From Atopsyche davidsoni (Eukaryota; Arthropoda; Insecta; Trichoptera; Hydrobiosidae), in assembly GCA_022113835.1 (NCBI GenBank), contig JAILWY010000005.1:2560501-2624500 (forward strand): 64,000 nucleotides of DNA. Reading direction: 5' to 3'. Below, one piece after another: positions 46,080 to 58,059 of the stretch. A program made the position numbers and the translations under genes. Positions within the stretch are counted from its first letter, which is position 1. Each line of letters starts with the position of its first letter. The notes beneath the pieces are model-generated. The model searched no databases, was not told the DNA's origin, and saw only the letters and a list, made by a program, of their open reading frames with translations.

Positions 46080-46335
46080 TACAGGGCATATATTAGCCCA
46101 AAGTTCCACGAACAGGTCTCAACAGGTAGCCGGTAAAAGCTTTTGGTTTAGTGACGTCATCCTGTATGAATTTGCTCCCTACATTGTAGCACGGAGATAG
46201 CATATGGTTGATTTATTCGACGTCATCGGCCCTGTCGTGTAGGAGGACCTCGCATAAAGCTGCAGACGACCATCTCCCAGGCACCGTCTCTAGGGGCAGC
46301 AGCAGGTCACGATCTCTATTCCAGGTAGGTATTTT
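46080..46335. promoter_or_regulatory. GC-elevated island with CRE-type sites and a donor
   Basis: A perfect TGACGTCA (46152-46159) and GACGTCATC about 60 bases later are CREB/ATF-type sites. The island ends at TTCCAG-GTAGGT, a plus-strand donor-like sequence. No open frame crosses it, so any exon would be non-coding. Confidence 0.35.
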
Positions 46336-46789
46336 AGCATGCATATATTTCTAACAAAGGATAGTAAAATGCCTATGTTAAGCGGGATAGCTTCCGATGG
46401 ATTCTCATACAAAGAAACAATATATATTAGTACTTTTTGATACACAACCATTGCCAGAAAACTGTTTTCAAATCTATTTATATAAAATACTATTGATGAA
46501 TATTGAATTACTGAAATACTGTTAAATGTATTCTAGTGAAATTTTGAAAAGCCTAATGCAAGAAGATTTCTTTTGTGAAGGGCGAAAACGCTCATATAGA
46601 AATGTACGTTACTTCCCTGCCTATTGATTGTTTTATTTTATTATTAAAAATATATTTGTAATGCAATACTAGTCTATAAGCATAGGTTAATTAAACACGT
46701 CAGATATCAAAAAGTATTCCTAAGACGAATAAATTACAATACCATCAAAGCTCTTTCTTCCAGTGATAATTCACATGTCGACAATATAA

Positions 46790-47180
46790 ACTATCCTCAC
46801 CGGGGCCCTGCTCATAAAGCTCGCTTCCCACGTCACACAAAAGGGCTTCCAACAAGTGCTTTCACTTGAAATTGAGATAAACGTCCAGAGCCCCTCATAA
46901 AACACGCACAATTAACACTCAGGTGAAAGCTTCAGGTTTCTTCGGAGCTTTTTTGAGCGGCTAATCGCCATTGGCTGATATACGAGGCCGCTGCGTGTTA
47001 TATGGCCATAAGCCATGCCACAAGATTTATTTAAATTCGTCTTACTCGGGTGGATTTCGGCCGTGTATAACGGCTACATTAATTTTCAATTTATATGGAA
47101 TTTAACGTGAAAAAGTGCGGTCTATCTGACGGCAAGAATTAATAGCTCTTTATCGGATCTGGGGTTGGTTTATACGCTTT
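46790..47180. other. moderately GC-elevated unique island
   Basis: Contains GGGGCCCTGCTCATAAAGC, CGGCTAATCGCCATTGG and ATATGGCCATAAGCC. Candidate regulatory DNA. Confidence 0.3.
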
Positions 47181-47189
47181 TATATTTGT

Positions 47190-48335
47190 ATTTTAATAGC
47201 TGTGTATTTGTATAAATAAACAATATTATATATCAGGTATTTTAATTTTCTTTAAATTAATTAATAGTCCTATAAATAAATTACGTATTAAATAATTAAT
47301 TGATTGTAATTTTCATCCATTATATTATATCCGAGTATATTTATATAAATATATTTTTTTGTTAATGAGGAATTTCACTCTTATAAACTATTTTCGACAG
47401 AACTTTTATCCAACTTTAAGATTTAAGTCCAATTGCTCTTTTTTATTCTTTAATTCTAACGACCACATAATGACTTTTAAAGCAAACTTTAAAAAACGAC
47501 CTATGAAGTTACCAAATGATCATTTGCGTACCCTTTACTAAGCATATAAGGTAATTGATACCATCCTTTTAAAAAAAGTTTTGAATCTGAGCATTTTACA
47601 TATATTGATACCACATATAATACATAATTATATATTTTTTGGTTTTATTAAAGAAGTTTATACTACGTAACATTAACACATTCACAGTCGTATTTTTTTT
47701 ATTGCAGAGCCTAAAATTTAGCTTAAACCAAATGTTAAAATAAATAGGTTGCTGTTACATTTAGATTCCTACGCCACGGAGATGGTTTTTTTTACATGTT
47801 GCATTTTAACAGAAAGAAAAAGCAAAATTTAGAACATGACTTCCATAAAAGTTCTTTAATGATTAGGTTCATTGTAAAAACCAGAGGCCAATGCATAAAA
47901 AGAGGGAATTGGTAATTGAAGAAACCGGAAGTATTTAAAGGACAATTTTACTGTACTGTTCCCATACATTCATTCTCTTTGAAAAGCCTGAGAAGTCGCA
48001 AGTGCATTCTTTGAAATTTTATTGAAGTTGAGAATGCACTTAAAAAAACGAAGTAAAAAAAATCCCAGATATATCTATTTAAATAAATATAGAAACAGTA
48101 ACATTATATGTAATAACATTAAAAATCTAGGAAGTTGTATTTCTAGACAATTGCTGTTTCTATATTAGGACTATTTTTAAAATTACCAAACCAAACAACA
48201 TCATGATATCAATATATTTTTTAGGTGTTGTCTAAAATATAAAGTGCACAGGTTTTTTGCGGTCTGTATGCTTAAATATATTCCATTAGAAATGAAACGC
48301 TGATATTATCATAGCAGTTAATTAAAAAAACGAAA
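47190..48335. other. very AT-rich DNA, nothing recognised
   Basis: Short chance frames only. Confidence 0.5.
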
Positions 48336-48339
48336 GTGA

Positions 48340-48610
48340 TTTAATGCCTTCGGGGCTTAATGCGATTCACAAAAGCTAGGATATTCCGAGGTAAAATTAA
48401 ATATTTAAATATTTTGTCATTGCGATCCAGCTGCTTTTGAACAAAAACCGAATTCAAAAACGCCGGCGATGCTATCTCCCCGGACTCATTCATCCGAAGT
48501 TTTGTCGCATTCAATTCTGGTAAAAAACCAAACGGGCTCGCATAAAAAGATGTATGAACCAGATTTGTCGACGGACCGAGGCGCTGCCAGGGTTGCCACA
48601 ACTGGAAGAG
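48340..48610. other. GC-elevated island with an unrecognised 86-codon minus-strand frame
   Basis: The minus strand is open from 48601 to 48341 and begins beside TTGTGGCAACCCTGG. The peptide resembles no family I know and there are no splice sites of note. Confidence 0.2.
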
Positions 48611-48658
48611 GATATTTTGATTTGAATTTAATAAATTAAATTTTATTTTAAATTATGA

Positions 48659-48845
48659 ATATTTTTAACAGAGAGTACTTCGTGGGATTCCATTTTAATA
48701 TTTAAATAAAAAAAACTTGAGTGATTTTTTCACTCATTACTTTTAATGGTGACCGGTTTCGCCAACCTTTCACCTGTCAACAATAAAAATATATCTGGAA
48801 AAATCACTCAAGTATTTCATTTAAAATATATATTTTATTTTGACA
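48659..48845. mobile_element. foldback MITE copy D
   Basis: Left end AATATTTTTAACAGAGAGTAC is the reverse complement of the right end of copies A and B, so the family has outer as well as inner inverted repeats. Core GGTGACCGGTTTCGCCAACC is intact. The right outer end is degraded. Confidence 0.8.
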
Positions 48846-48849
48846 ATTT

Positions 48850-50270
48850 AAAAAAAAATCAGAAACCTAAAAATTTTATAAGCACAGATTTACATTTATT
48901 TTTTTTGGATTCCACACGTTTTTTGTTAATTAATTAATAATTTTATGTTCAAACCAAAAAGAAGTTAGTAACAAAAAAATATATTTTTAAACATGCACTA
49001 TGCGTGATTTTTTTTTACAATATATTCTTACAGTAAATATAACGTGTATTGCTTTTATTTTTATAATTAAATTTCTATTCATACAATATTTTTTTGGCTA
49101 AAGCTTATTAAGTTTAATTAAAGAATTTTTGATTACCTTTATAGATATCCTGACGAATATTAAGTATGTCCTCCAATTGTTTGAAGTGGCAACCCTACTC
49201 CCAGCGCTTTGTTTTCTGTTGGAAATGACAGCTTAATTGTGTCCTAGGCATTTGGATTTGAGACACATTATGTAAATTAGATAACTACTCGTTTTTTCGA
49301 GAACCGGTCTCAGATCCTCCGATAAGATTATTACGGGAGGTTATTCGATCTGCATGGGAGGAATATTGTCACCCTAATGTGGTACTGAAGTTTAAGTGAG
49401 ATTGGAATCGCATTTGTGTTGTGAAAGTAATACCAAGCTACCGGACTCCCTTGCGCCACTCCTAATCACTGAAAAATCATTATTATAAAATAGCTAATTA
49501 ACTTGAATTACAAAATAAATCTTAAATGTACTACACTTATATAGAAATTTACCTTTAATTCAAAAATCCTTAAATCCCTTAACCAATCAGTTGCATACAA
49601 TTTTACAATTGCAGCAAATCACTAATATCCAATGACAATCTGATTTATAAAGTTAAGATAAAAAAAGTCATAAACATATTAGCAACAAGCTTTAACAATA
49701 TGTTCATTTCGTGTTAATCGTGTTAAGCATTATTTTTAATTAAAAACTTTTATTTATACATGAATATATATCTTAAGAATTATTTTGCTTTCAAGGTAAA
49801 ACTTAATACAAACAATCGTGACGGTGAGTATTGTATGGTCAAAATAAACCCGAAGGAACAAAAAATGTTATCAATTTATTAATCTTTCGAGAGCACCAAC
49901 TAATTCGTATAAATTCAAAGAAGATTAAAAAAAATAATATGAAGCAGTGGGACAATTAGTTTGGAGACGTCCTGTTGCGTGAATACACTTTTTTGATTAA
50001 TATCTAAATTGGAAGAATTCTTTGTAAATTGAAACGAAGGCGAATTAAATTATTTTAAATGACATAAAAAATGAGTTTTGTTATAAAATGCTATCTTGAT
50101 TGCCCTCAAAATGATCTCTCGGTGAACCCTCTCATTTAAAAATATCTGACAAGTAAAAAGATTTTTTGTTCAAAGGAAATACCTGAATATACGAACAATT
50201 TAAAATATATATATTACTAAATATTATTCGTTGAGTCAGTGATACTGAAAATTGAAAACAATATTAAAAT
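48850..50270. other. mostly AT-rich DNA, no gene seen
   Basis: A GC-richer patch at 49180-49460 (GAAGTGGCAACCCTACTCCC and following) is unassigned. Confidence 0.4.
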
Positions 50271-50279
50271 CAATATGAA

Positions 50280-50650
50280 AGAGGCTGTGTTTCCACAGCG
50301 GGCTTTGCAACTCAGAAGCTCATTTCTACGAGTGACGTCACACTCCCCATATTTTATATTTCCAATCATCAGTTAATTTCAATGATAACGGCGTTATCAT
50401 AATTGAAAATAGCTCCGTGGGAGGAGACAAGAAGAGAGCTCCTATAAATTATGTAACTGCATTTTATGGTTTGGTTACAAACATCAGCCTCGAGCAGCTG
50501 TAATTAACTGATAATGGGAATAGTGAGTGCCATACGATGGAAGACTATTGCAAGTCTTCATGTCTCTATCCATTCTCATTCTTCAGTCTCTCCGCGTGGG
50601 CTGCGTCTCTCCCACGGATCGTGGGGCTTATCAAATGTACACAATTCAAT
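50280..50650. promoter_or_regulatory. island with CRE and palindromic GATA motif
   Basis: A perfect TGACGTCA at 50333-50340 is followed by ATGATAACGGCGTTATCAT, an 8-bp inverted repeat with two GATA cores. Unique-looking and GC-elevated. Candidate enhancer. Confidence 0.35.
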
Positions 50651-50699
50651 TAAAAACAGAGCCAATAAAGAACACATACTAATAATAAACGCTAGATAA

Positions 50700-51590
50700 A
50701 GAAACGAATTAGTATAATTTTATATAAAACTAGAAGTGCTTGTGGGCTGATAGAGCACCACTGAAGCTGCTTAAATGCATCAATATAACCCCACTATAAT
50801 TACTTTAAACTATACATTCGCATTTTTTATTATACAGGCCTACTGTGTTAAAAATATTCAATTAATAGTTTCACATGTTAAATAACGAGAAACGTCATGC
50901 ATAATTTTTTAAAATGCAATCTATATAATGTCAATCATTCATTTTATAATATACGTTTAATACGTAATCATCGTTAAAGGAAGCATAAGATTTAAAAATC
51001 AATAATACACCCTTACCAGATAAAATCCAAAAATGAGTCTCAAAGCAAAACATCATTTCATGTGAGTATAAAAACATTTGTAATTGATATTTTTTGTTTT
51101 TAATAGAAAAATTTGAATTGTGCTTTGTTAGTGCTGTCCTTTTTTAATACAGATCTTAATTACAGGAATTTTTTTTAAATGCACTTACTGAATTTCTAGA
51201 TGTCACATACGGCTTAAATTTTCTTTGTATAAAAAAACATTGAAAGTATTTGTATTAAACAATGTTCCAGGAGTCTTCAGCAAAATATATTTTTATGAAT
51301 GTGTGCCTGGTAATATTATATAAATGCATTTGAAATATAAGTGTCATCTGATTATATACTTATAAGTAGCACATTCAACGCGTACGAATTTATCAGCATA
51401 TGCAATGCTTTAAAATACACTATCATCAGCATGCAGTTTATATCAATATCATTATTTATGTTCCGTCATTGTTTCTGGAGCGGCAAAAACAAGCGGACGT
51501 CGCCGATGCATTTCCCGCAGAGTGACAAACACGCAGTCAATAAAACACTGCATTAAATGCGTCATCCCATAAATATATCAACCGTTGCAC
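50700..51590. other. AT-rich DNA, no gene seen
   Basis: No coding signal. Confidence 0.5.
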
Positions 51591-51833
51591 TATCATTATG
51601 TCCAGACAAATTCTAATAGGTGAGCCCTCCATACTGTGAACACGGGCGAAAAGCCAGGGGCGGTCAGGGGTGGCCAACCAAATTATTATTAGGTGTAAAA
51701 AAATTACGTATGATCGTAGGTTTTAGTTTCTCAGGTGATGAGCTGAAAATCAAAATAACATTGGTGTAAGACAGTAGCGTAGATCAGTTCAGGGGTAATT
51801 CAAGGTTCTTGATAGTACAATGTATTTGAAAAT

Positions 51834-52019
51834 GATTCAAAGAAACTTTCAAAGAAAAATATAATCGTGACTTGCGTAGGATTTGAACCCACATCTCCAA
51901 GCTTACATGGCCGGTGTACTGACCCTTGTTCTAACGAGTCACCTCTGTTAATCAAGAATTTTGAACCAATGTGCTCAGGTCAATCAATATTTAGTGATTT
52001 GCAAGCACTGGACTTTTAG
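51834..52019 (-). mobile_element. tRNA-derived SINE copy 5
   Basis: The reverse complement shows head AAAAGTCCAGTGCTTGCAAA, a diverged A box, B box GGTTCAAATCC, acceptor-like CAAGTCAC and tail TTTCTTTGAATC. Head and tail match copy 3 closely. Confidence 0.8.
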
Positions 52020-52158
52020 AACCTAAGTAACATCAGTAACAAAGTAATATATTTTTTATTAATAGCAGTCTATACATGAATCGAATTATGAGCAATAGAG
52101 AGTTTTCAAGGATTTCGTTTTAAGTTTGACGATTTATTGTGAATAAATTGTTACAAAT

Positions 52159-52500
52159 TCATTTTTCAAAGTATTGTCCATCGCTAGCCATTACTTTTTC
52201 CTATTTTTCTGGTAATTTTCGGATACCATCTCGAAAAAACGGTGTGTCTTTTGATGCAATCCATGAATCGATTAAATTTTGGACTTCTTCAAAAGAGCGG
52301 AAGTGCTGACCCTTAAGAGTCTGCGTCATCGACGAAAACAAATGGTAGTCGGAAGGAGCAATGTCTGAGCTATATGGCGGGTGGGGTAGGACTTTCCATT
52401 TCAGCGTTTCAAGGTATGTTTTGACCGGTTGCGCAACATGTGGCTGAGCGTTGTCGTATTGTGGCTGTTTTTCCCGCAGTGCTCGGCTCAAACGCATCAA
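52159..52500 (-). pseudogene. mariner transposase C-terminal fragment
   Basis: Contains RLSRALREKQPQYDNAQPHV, with the second catalytic aspartate in YDNA, and HPPYSSDIAPSDYHLF, with the third catalytic aspartate of the DD34D triad (SDYHLF). About a dozen residues usual between the LREK and DNA motifs are missing. A TAG at 52201 stands where a tryptophan codon is expected before EKVMASDGQYFE. The N-terminal half and the inverted repeats are absent, so it is inactive. Confidence 0.92.
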
Positions 52501-52589
52501 TATATTTCATATATATCCCATGTAACTATTTATATATTTCAAAGAATTCCAGAGTTTATTTTTTAATGCTTTAAGCTTCGTTTTCATTT

Positions 52590-52770
52590 TCAATGATCTG
52601 ATCCAACTCTGCGGTGCCTCGGGGCAGCTGTGGGAACCCCGTACATCTCGCATGCTGGAATTTAAATACAATGAGAGGAGTTTGTCAATATAATATATTC
52701 CCGGCCCACGCCAGGCTCTTCATCTGCCGCCACTGGCCCTGCGTCTCACTCGCGGAGGATGTCCGCTTGC
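52590..52770. other. GC-elevated unique island
   Basis: Contains GGCAGCTGTGGGAACCCC and CCGGCCCACGCCAGGC. Candidate regulatory element. Confidence 0.3.
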
Positions 52771-52779
52771 TTTTATTCT

Positions 52780-53790
52780 TATTTTTGGGCTTTTATTGTT
52801 ATATTGTCTTCCTCGGATATTGTAGATATACGGCTTGTATTGAAAATTATACAAATAAAACTCAAAATTTTGAACGAAAATATCGATGGACGACAGAACA
52901 ATAGATTATCGTTACCAAGTAAAAAAATGGTATGGCATTATTTTTTTTTAGTAATCAATATTTAATATTGATAAAATTCACCTTTTCCGATATTGGATTT
53001 TAATTCTTAGTCGAAAAATTAAAATGACGAGAAAATTCCTAGATTTTTTGCATTTTTAAATAGCGTGGGCACATCGCCTACACACCTATACAATATGACG
53101 ATATTTTTTTCTATAAGTAACAAAGATACGGTGGTAAAAAGAGTTAAGGTGCTATGCCGCAATATTCAGTGGGCGTGGTTCCGATCCCGCCTCTATCCGG
53201 AAAAAATATAAATATTTCTGATAATTTCACATATGAACAGTTTATCTTTTTTTGTAAGCGTGCAATTATCTTTTGTAGATTGAAATAAAATTCCTTCGTT
53301 TGATGTGTATATTTATAATAATTTATGATTATATATATATTGCTATTTACATATATATATTTTGATGCTATCAACATAACAATATATATTATTATATTGC
53401 TGAAAGTAATGTCATTCTTTGAAAATAGCTCCAAAACTGAAACCCAAAAAATTAAGTACACGAAGAGTAAGACGTTGTGAATAAATATTAAATAATTTTT
53501 ATTTATTTGTATGTATGTTTTAGGGTGTATTTAAACGCAATTTCAAAAATATTATTTGATTCCAGTATATTTTTATATACAATAAATTTCAAGTAATCAT
53601 ATACGTACAAATATTTCTAAAGAATTAATTTTTTTTTTAGTCCTATATAATGATTAAGCCTACACTAATTATCGTAAATTTGAATCGCGCATAAAATCAA
53701 GTAATGGATACATCTAAATATTTTTTTACAGGATGATCTCACTGAAATATTTATATACAACCTATGATTACCCTGTTCGATTTATGCACG
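52780..53790. other. mostly AT-rich DNA, no gene seen
   Basis: A short GC-richer segment (53140-53210) has a B-box-like GGTTCCGATCCC but no tRNA fold; origin unknown. Confidence 0.4.
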
Positions 53791-53799
53791 CAGGTAAAG

Positions 53800-54080
53800 A
53801 GATATCCTCTGTTCAGTTACAACATATTTACTCTCGTATATCACGTTCCCATGAACGATCGAGGTGATTCATCGATACAACGTGGCAAATCTCTCAGGGA
53901 TTCTGCGGCGCTTCCGGTTGTGACTTAATTGTTATCGAAGCCTCCGCAAAGCCTTCATACGGTATCGAACATTCTTAAACCACATTACTCGTAAATAAAT
54001 TACGACAAAAACTGGACATCGTCATCAATGTAGCGGTTTCAGCGGGAAGCGAAAATTCTTCGTGCATCTTTAAAATGATT
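53800..54080. other. moderately GC-elevated unique island
   Basis: Unique-looking sequence around CCATGAACGATCGAGGTG and GCGGCGCTTCCGG. Candidate regulatory element. Confidence 0.25.
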
Positions 54081-54258
54081 ACGTGTTTCTTAAATATGCT
54101 ACGGGTATATACAAAATTTTCACTTGATTATTTTTTTTGAATACCTAATTGTCTCATAAAACTTAATTGAACATAAGAATATGTATAAAAATATTTTATT
54201 ATAATATAAATGAATAAATTCAATAGTACTCGCATACTCTCTATAATCATTATGAAGG

Positions 54259-54284
54259 ATATATATATATATATATATATATAA
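54259..54284. repeat. (AT)n microsatellite
   Basis: About 13 AT units. Confidence 0.95.
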
Positions 54285-54299
54285 ATATATGGATTATGC

Positions 54300-54550
54300 C
54301 ACAATTACCTGGAACTAGCAGGCTGCGGCCAAGCACTATTGATGCCTCGATTAAGGTTTGTGGCTGGACGGAGATATTCATAATCTGGTCGTTGCTCGTT
54401 TAATCGCGTTGTCATGGATCGCCGGTTCGATCACCTGTGCCGTCACACCTGAGGACCGGCGGCTTATTCAGAAAAGTCAGGCTTACCGGGATTAGGAGAA
54501 TAACATGAATACCTCGGATCGGAGCAACTAAGCCTCAGTCAGTCCAGCCT
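54300..54550. other. GC-elevated island with E-box pair, candidate enhancer
   Basis: Contains GATCACCTGTGCC and CACACCTGAGG (two CACCTG cores 20 bases apart) and TTTAATCGCG. Strong contrast with flanking AT-rich DNA. Confidence 0.35.
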
Positions 54551-55009
54551 GATTACATTTAATTATATTACAAAAATAGATCTACGTTTGATTTGGAGAT
54601 CGTGGGGCAGAATAATTTTGGAAGTTGTTACCTAACATTTCTATATCATCTTTTGCAAAGGGATCCACACGAGAGTCTGATTTAATGATTGCGTGGGTCA
54701 TTATATTTCTGCGTTCTTTCTCCACTTTTGATTATACGAGTACTCAGCGTGCGTTTGTTCATAGACTGTGGATAATCACTGAAGCAAATAAGTCAGTGAA
54801 TATTTTCAGAAACTACTTATAATTTTAAAAATAGTTTATGTAGAATGTAAGTTAAAGTTGCCATAAGTTTTGTGTATGACAAACACGCATATAAACCTAC
54901 GTAAAATCAAAAAATAAAAATTTGGTATAAAGCTGATTTTTATACTCAAAATAGAATTTAAATATCCCACTACTGAAGTCTGGTTTTTTTTTGTACGGTA
55001 TCATTTTTT

Positions 55010-55460
55010 ACGACTTGCCTTCAAACATTGTTGGAAGCTTCATAGAAAGGGCCTCTAGTGGCTGCATTCTCCTTTCGGTTAAATTGAAATCGGTGGTAGA
55101 CCGTCTCTGGGGATCATTGTCACAAATACCTAAGAATTTGTGTAATTCCTTTGTGCACAGGTGAATGGAGGAGCCCTCGGAGGTGTCCGACTCCATTAGG
55201 CGGCCACTGCTTACCTGGCCGTGAGATCTCTTAGATCCCAAACCCGGACCTTCTGGTTTCATTTACGTTTAATTGAATAAAAAGGCGACTCTATCGGGCC
55301 GCGTATTGAGTTTTAATTAGAGAACTGGTTGCCAATGGTTTATTGGTTTTTGTGTCGAGATTCCGAGTACTCCGGGCACTCTCGGCTGTATTAACATACC
55401 GTCACGGTGTCTTGAATCTCTCGGAGTTGTAGACTCCTGGACAGCACTTTACTTAATACG
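55010..55460. other. GC-elevated island containing a candidate minus-strand coding exon
   Basis: A minus-strand frame of 84 codons (55008-55262) is interrupted by a strong donor at 55209-55214. The whole island looks unique and protein-like in composition. See the separate exon entry. Confidence 0.3.
55215..55262 (-). CDS. candidate first coding exon, 16 codons
   Basis: ATG opens MKPEGPGLGSKRSHGQ and runs directly into CCAG-GTAAGCAG, a consensus donor, in phase 0. I recognise no protein with this start. The frame also stays open beyond the donor, so an unspliced 84-codon peptide is the alternative. No further exon was found in the window. Confidence 0.25.
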
Positions 55461-55469
55461 TCGGTCTAT

Positions 55470-57810
55470 TCAATTGACAGGCATTTTAGATTTTGTTTAT
55501 TCACGCGTGTATAATAAAGACAAGATTTTTACAACTTTATTTACAAAATATTAATAATCTCGCGGTTCACTGGTTTCAAAGTTTGCTTGCCGTTCTTGTA
55601 TTTCGAGCTCGAATTTGGTTGTAAAAATCATGTCTGTTTGTGAAACTGATTGTGATAAACTGTGAGGAAAAAAAATATTTGTAGATTTTCATATATGTTA
55701 TTGTATACAACACAAAGTCTAAGATATATCAAATCGTTCACCTCCATAAATGTTTTTGATTTATGCTATTTTTACATTACACTTTACTCGCTTTCCAAAG
55801 CAGTTGTTCAGCATAAAAAATGAAGCTATTGAATTGTTTTTTTTTAATGTTATATATTTTAAAATACAAAAAAAGTATACATTTCATCTTAGTAATAAAT
55901 TGTATAAAATATAATTCAGCAGGTTTGTAATCGAATCACGATACAAACAGATGCGTTTCACATTGATCATTTTAAACTATTTAAAACTTGTCACGTGCAT
56001 TCTTTCATCACAACAACACGACATTCTTATCCACTCATAAATATCTAAAAATTCAGGACGATTCCCGATGAGGCCGAAATTTCAATGGTCTTTTTAGCGA
56101 CAAAGAAGCCTTCGTATAAAATCTTTATAATATCAAAACAATCGAGGACATCTTCCCTATACAACTTAAACCTCCACAAAACAAGTATCCATTATTTATC
56201 GTAAAATAATACGGTCGTTTTTCAAAGACGGCTCTGAAAATTTAAATTACAAATACATCTAGATACATGGCCTATATCATGTTTAGTTACGGTGCTCATA
56301 TGCTTCAGAATTGCCTTCTTTGAAATTTAATATCATTCCATAAGATATGTTTCCACCTTATTGTCAACTTTATGATTTACAAATGTCCCAGGAAGGAATC
56401 TAAAAGTGCCGTCTCTCTCCATATTGTATAATTTAACACTCACGAGGAAGCTTTTTTATTTTTTATCTATTTTCTAGACACCTGTAATATTCATTTCTTT
56501 TTGGTTATTATCGTTTAACACTTAGAACGCAAGCTTTTTTTAATCAAAGATTAAACCGCTCATCGCCATATGTACTTGCGTATTAAATTAATATTTGTTG
56601 CATAAACCAATACTTTGCTGCCAGACATTATACAAACTATTTTTTTATTATGAATATCTCGTTTTATCGTAAAATAAATATAACCTAAGAAAATCCAGAC
56701 AATTTGTAAGAAAAATAAAATTTAAAATTTCTACTATGAAACAATTTTTATAATGCACAATCCACAACTCCATAAATTCTAATAAAAGTAATAATTGAAT
56801 AATAGTTTTCAATGGACAGTCAGAATTTTTTAACAAAAAAATAAAATTAATATCTTAGCAAGTTAATATTATTTAAATGAGATTTTCGTTTTATTTTTAC
56901 ATTTAATAATTATAAAAAAAAAAGAAATTCATGTTTAAAGTTATTTTTTATATTTCGCCCTTAAAAGTGTTAGATAACTTGAACTCGGTTTCTATATTAT
57001 TATTTTTTTAATTATATTTTTGTCAGTCAATGAAAAAAAAATTTAATCATGAAAAAACATGATTATGTTAAATTTTATTAGATTTTTAGGTAATATCCGC
57101 TTTTTGCATATATCAATTCTTTTGTTTAGCTTTTATGTTATAAACTGGCTTAATAAAATATCTTTAATAATATAAAATGACTAGCAGTATTCACTGTGAA
57201 TTCTATAGAAAAGCTTAAATTTTAATTAAATCTATGAATAGATTTTACATTGATTTGAATTTTAAAAGAAATTATAAATAAATATTATACATCATCGAAA
57301 TCATTAAAAAATGTTTTATAATATTTTAAAATGTGTTTTAATATGCTAAATTTTCAATTTGTAATCAAGTTGATAGATTCAGTAGTACGTTCTTTTATAT
57401 AAAAAAATCTCACATAATCAAAAAAACATATTTTAAAAAAAGAAATCCGTTGAATGGTATTTCAGGTTTAACGCATTTAAAACGATTTACAACATAAACA
57501 AATCAAAACGAACAAACCAAGAAGAATTCACAACCATGTTTTACGATCGGAAATAATACCATGATGCATGGTCGCTTACCGAAAACCGAAAATACTAGTT
57601 TAATTGAATCCAGCCACTAAATCACGAATAATTTCAAAATCCTCAAAAATCCATTCAAAATGGATGGAAAAAAAATATGAATCAGAAACGCTTCTTGATT
57701 CTAGACTCTAGCGAACGCCATGTGGAGACTTTTATAATAAATAAACATTAAAAAGGTAACCAACACAATGTATTATGCAGCCGAACCATTAGGGTGAATT
57801 AATTTTTTTT
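55470..57810. other. very AT-rich DNA, nothing recognised
   Basis: Only short chance frames; no repeats recognised. Confidence 0.5.
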
Positions 57811-57819
57811 TCGTTTTTA

Positions 57820-58050
57820 GAAGTTTCGTTTGTAAGAAATCCGGTTTGGCGAACGAGTCAGAACATCCGCCGGGTCAGGATTAATGATCTTGTATTATGT
57901 AGTACAGCAGGACAGGTAGTCCTCCGAGCGTCCCCCGACTACCATCCCCTTTGTTACTTTGGGGGTCGCACCACCCTGAATAGTCCCGCCATGTGGTCTT
58001 CTATGCCAAAATATAATTAATTTGAAGGGTACTCCCCGCTTCGTCCTTTA
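57820..58050. other. GC-elevated unique island
   Basis: Contains CCGCCGGGTCAGGATTAATG and TCCCCCGACTACCATCCCC. Candidate regulatory element. Confidence 0.3.
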
Positions 58051-58059
58051 GAATAGAGA

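Noticed and set aside
53140..53215. tRNA gene or SINE suggested by GGTTCCGATCCC
   Set aside because: The B box is imperfect and no acceptor or anticodon stem can be formed.
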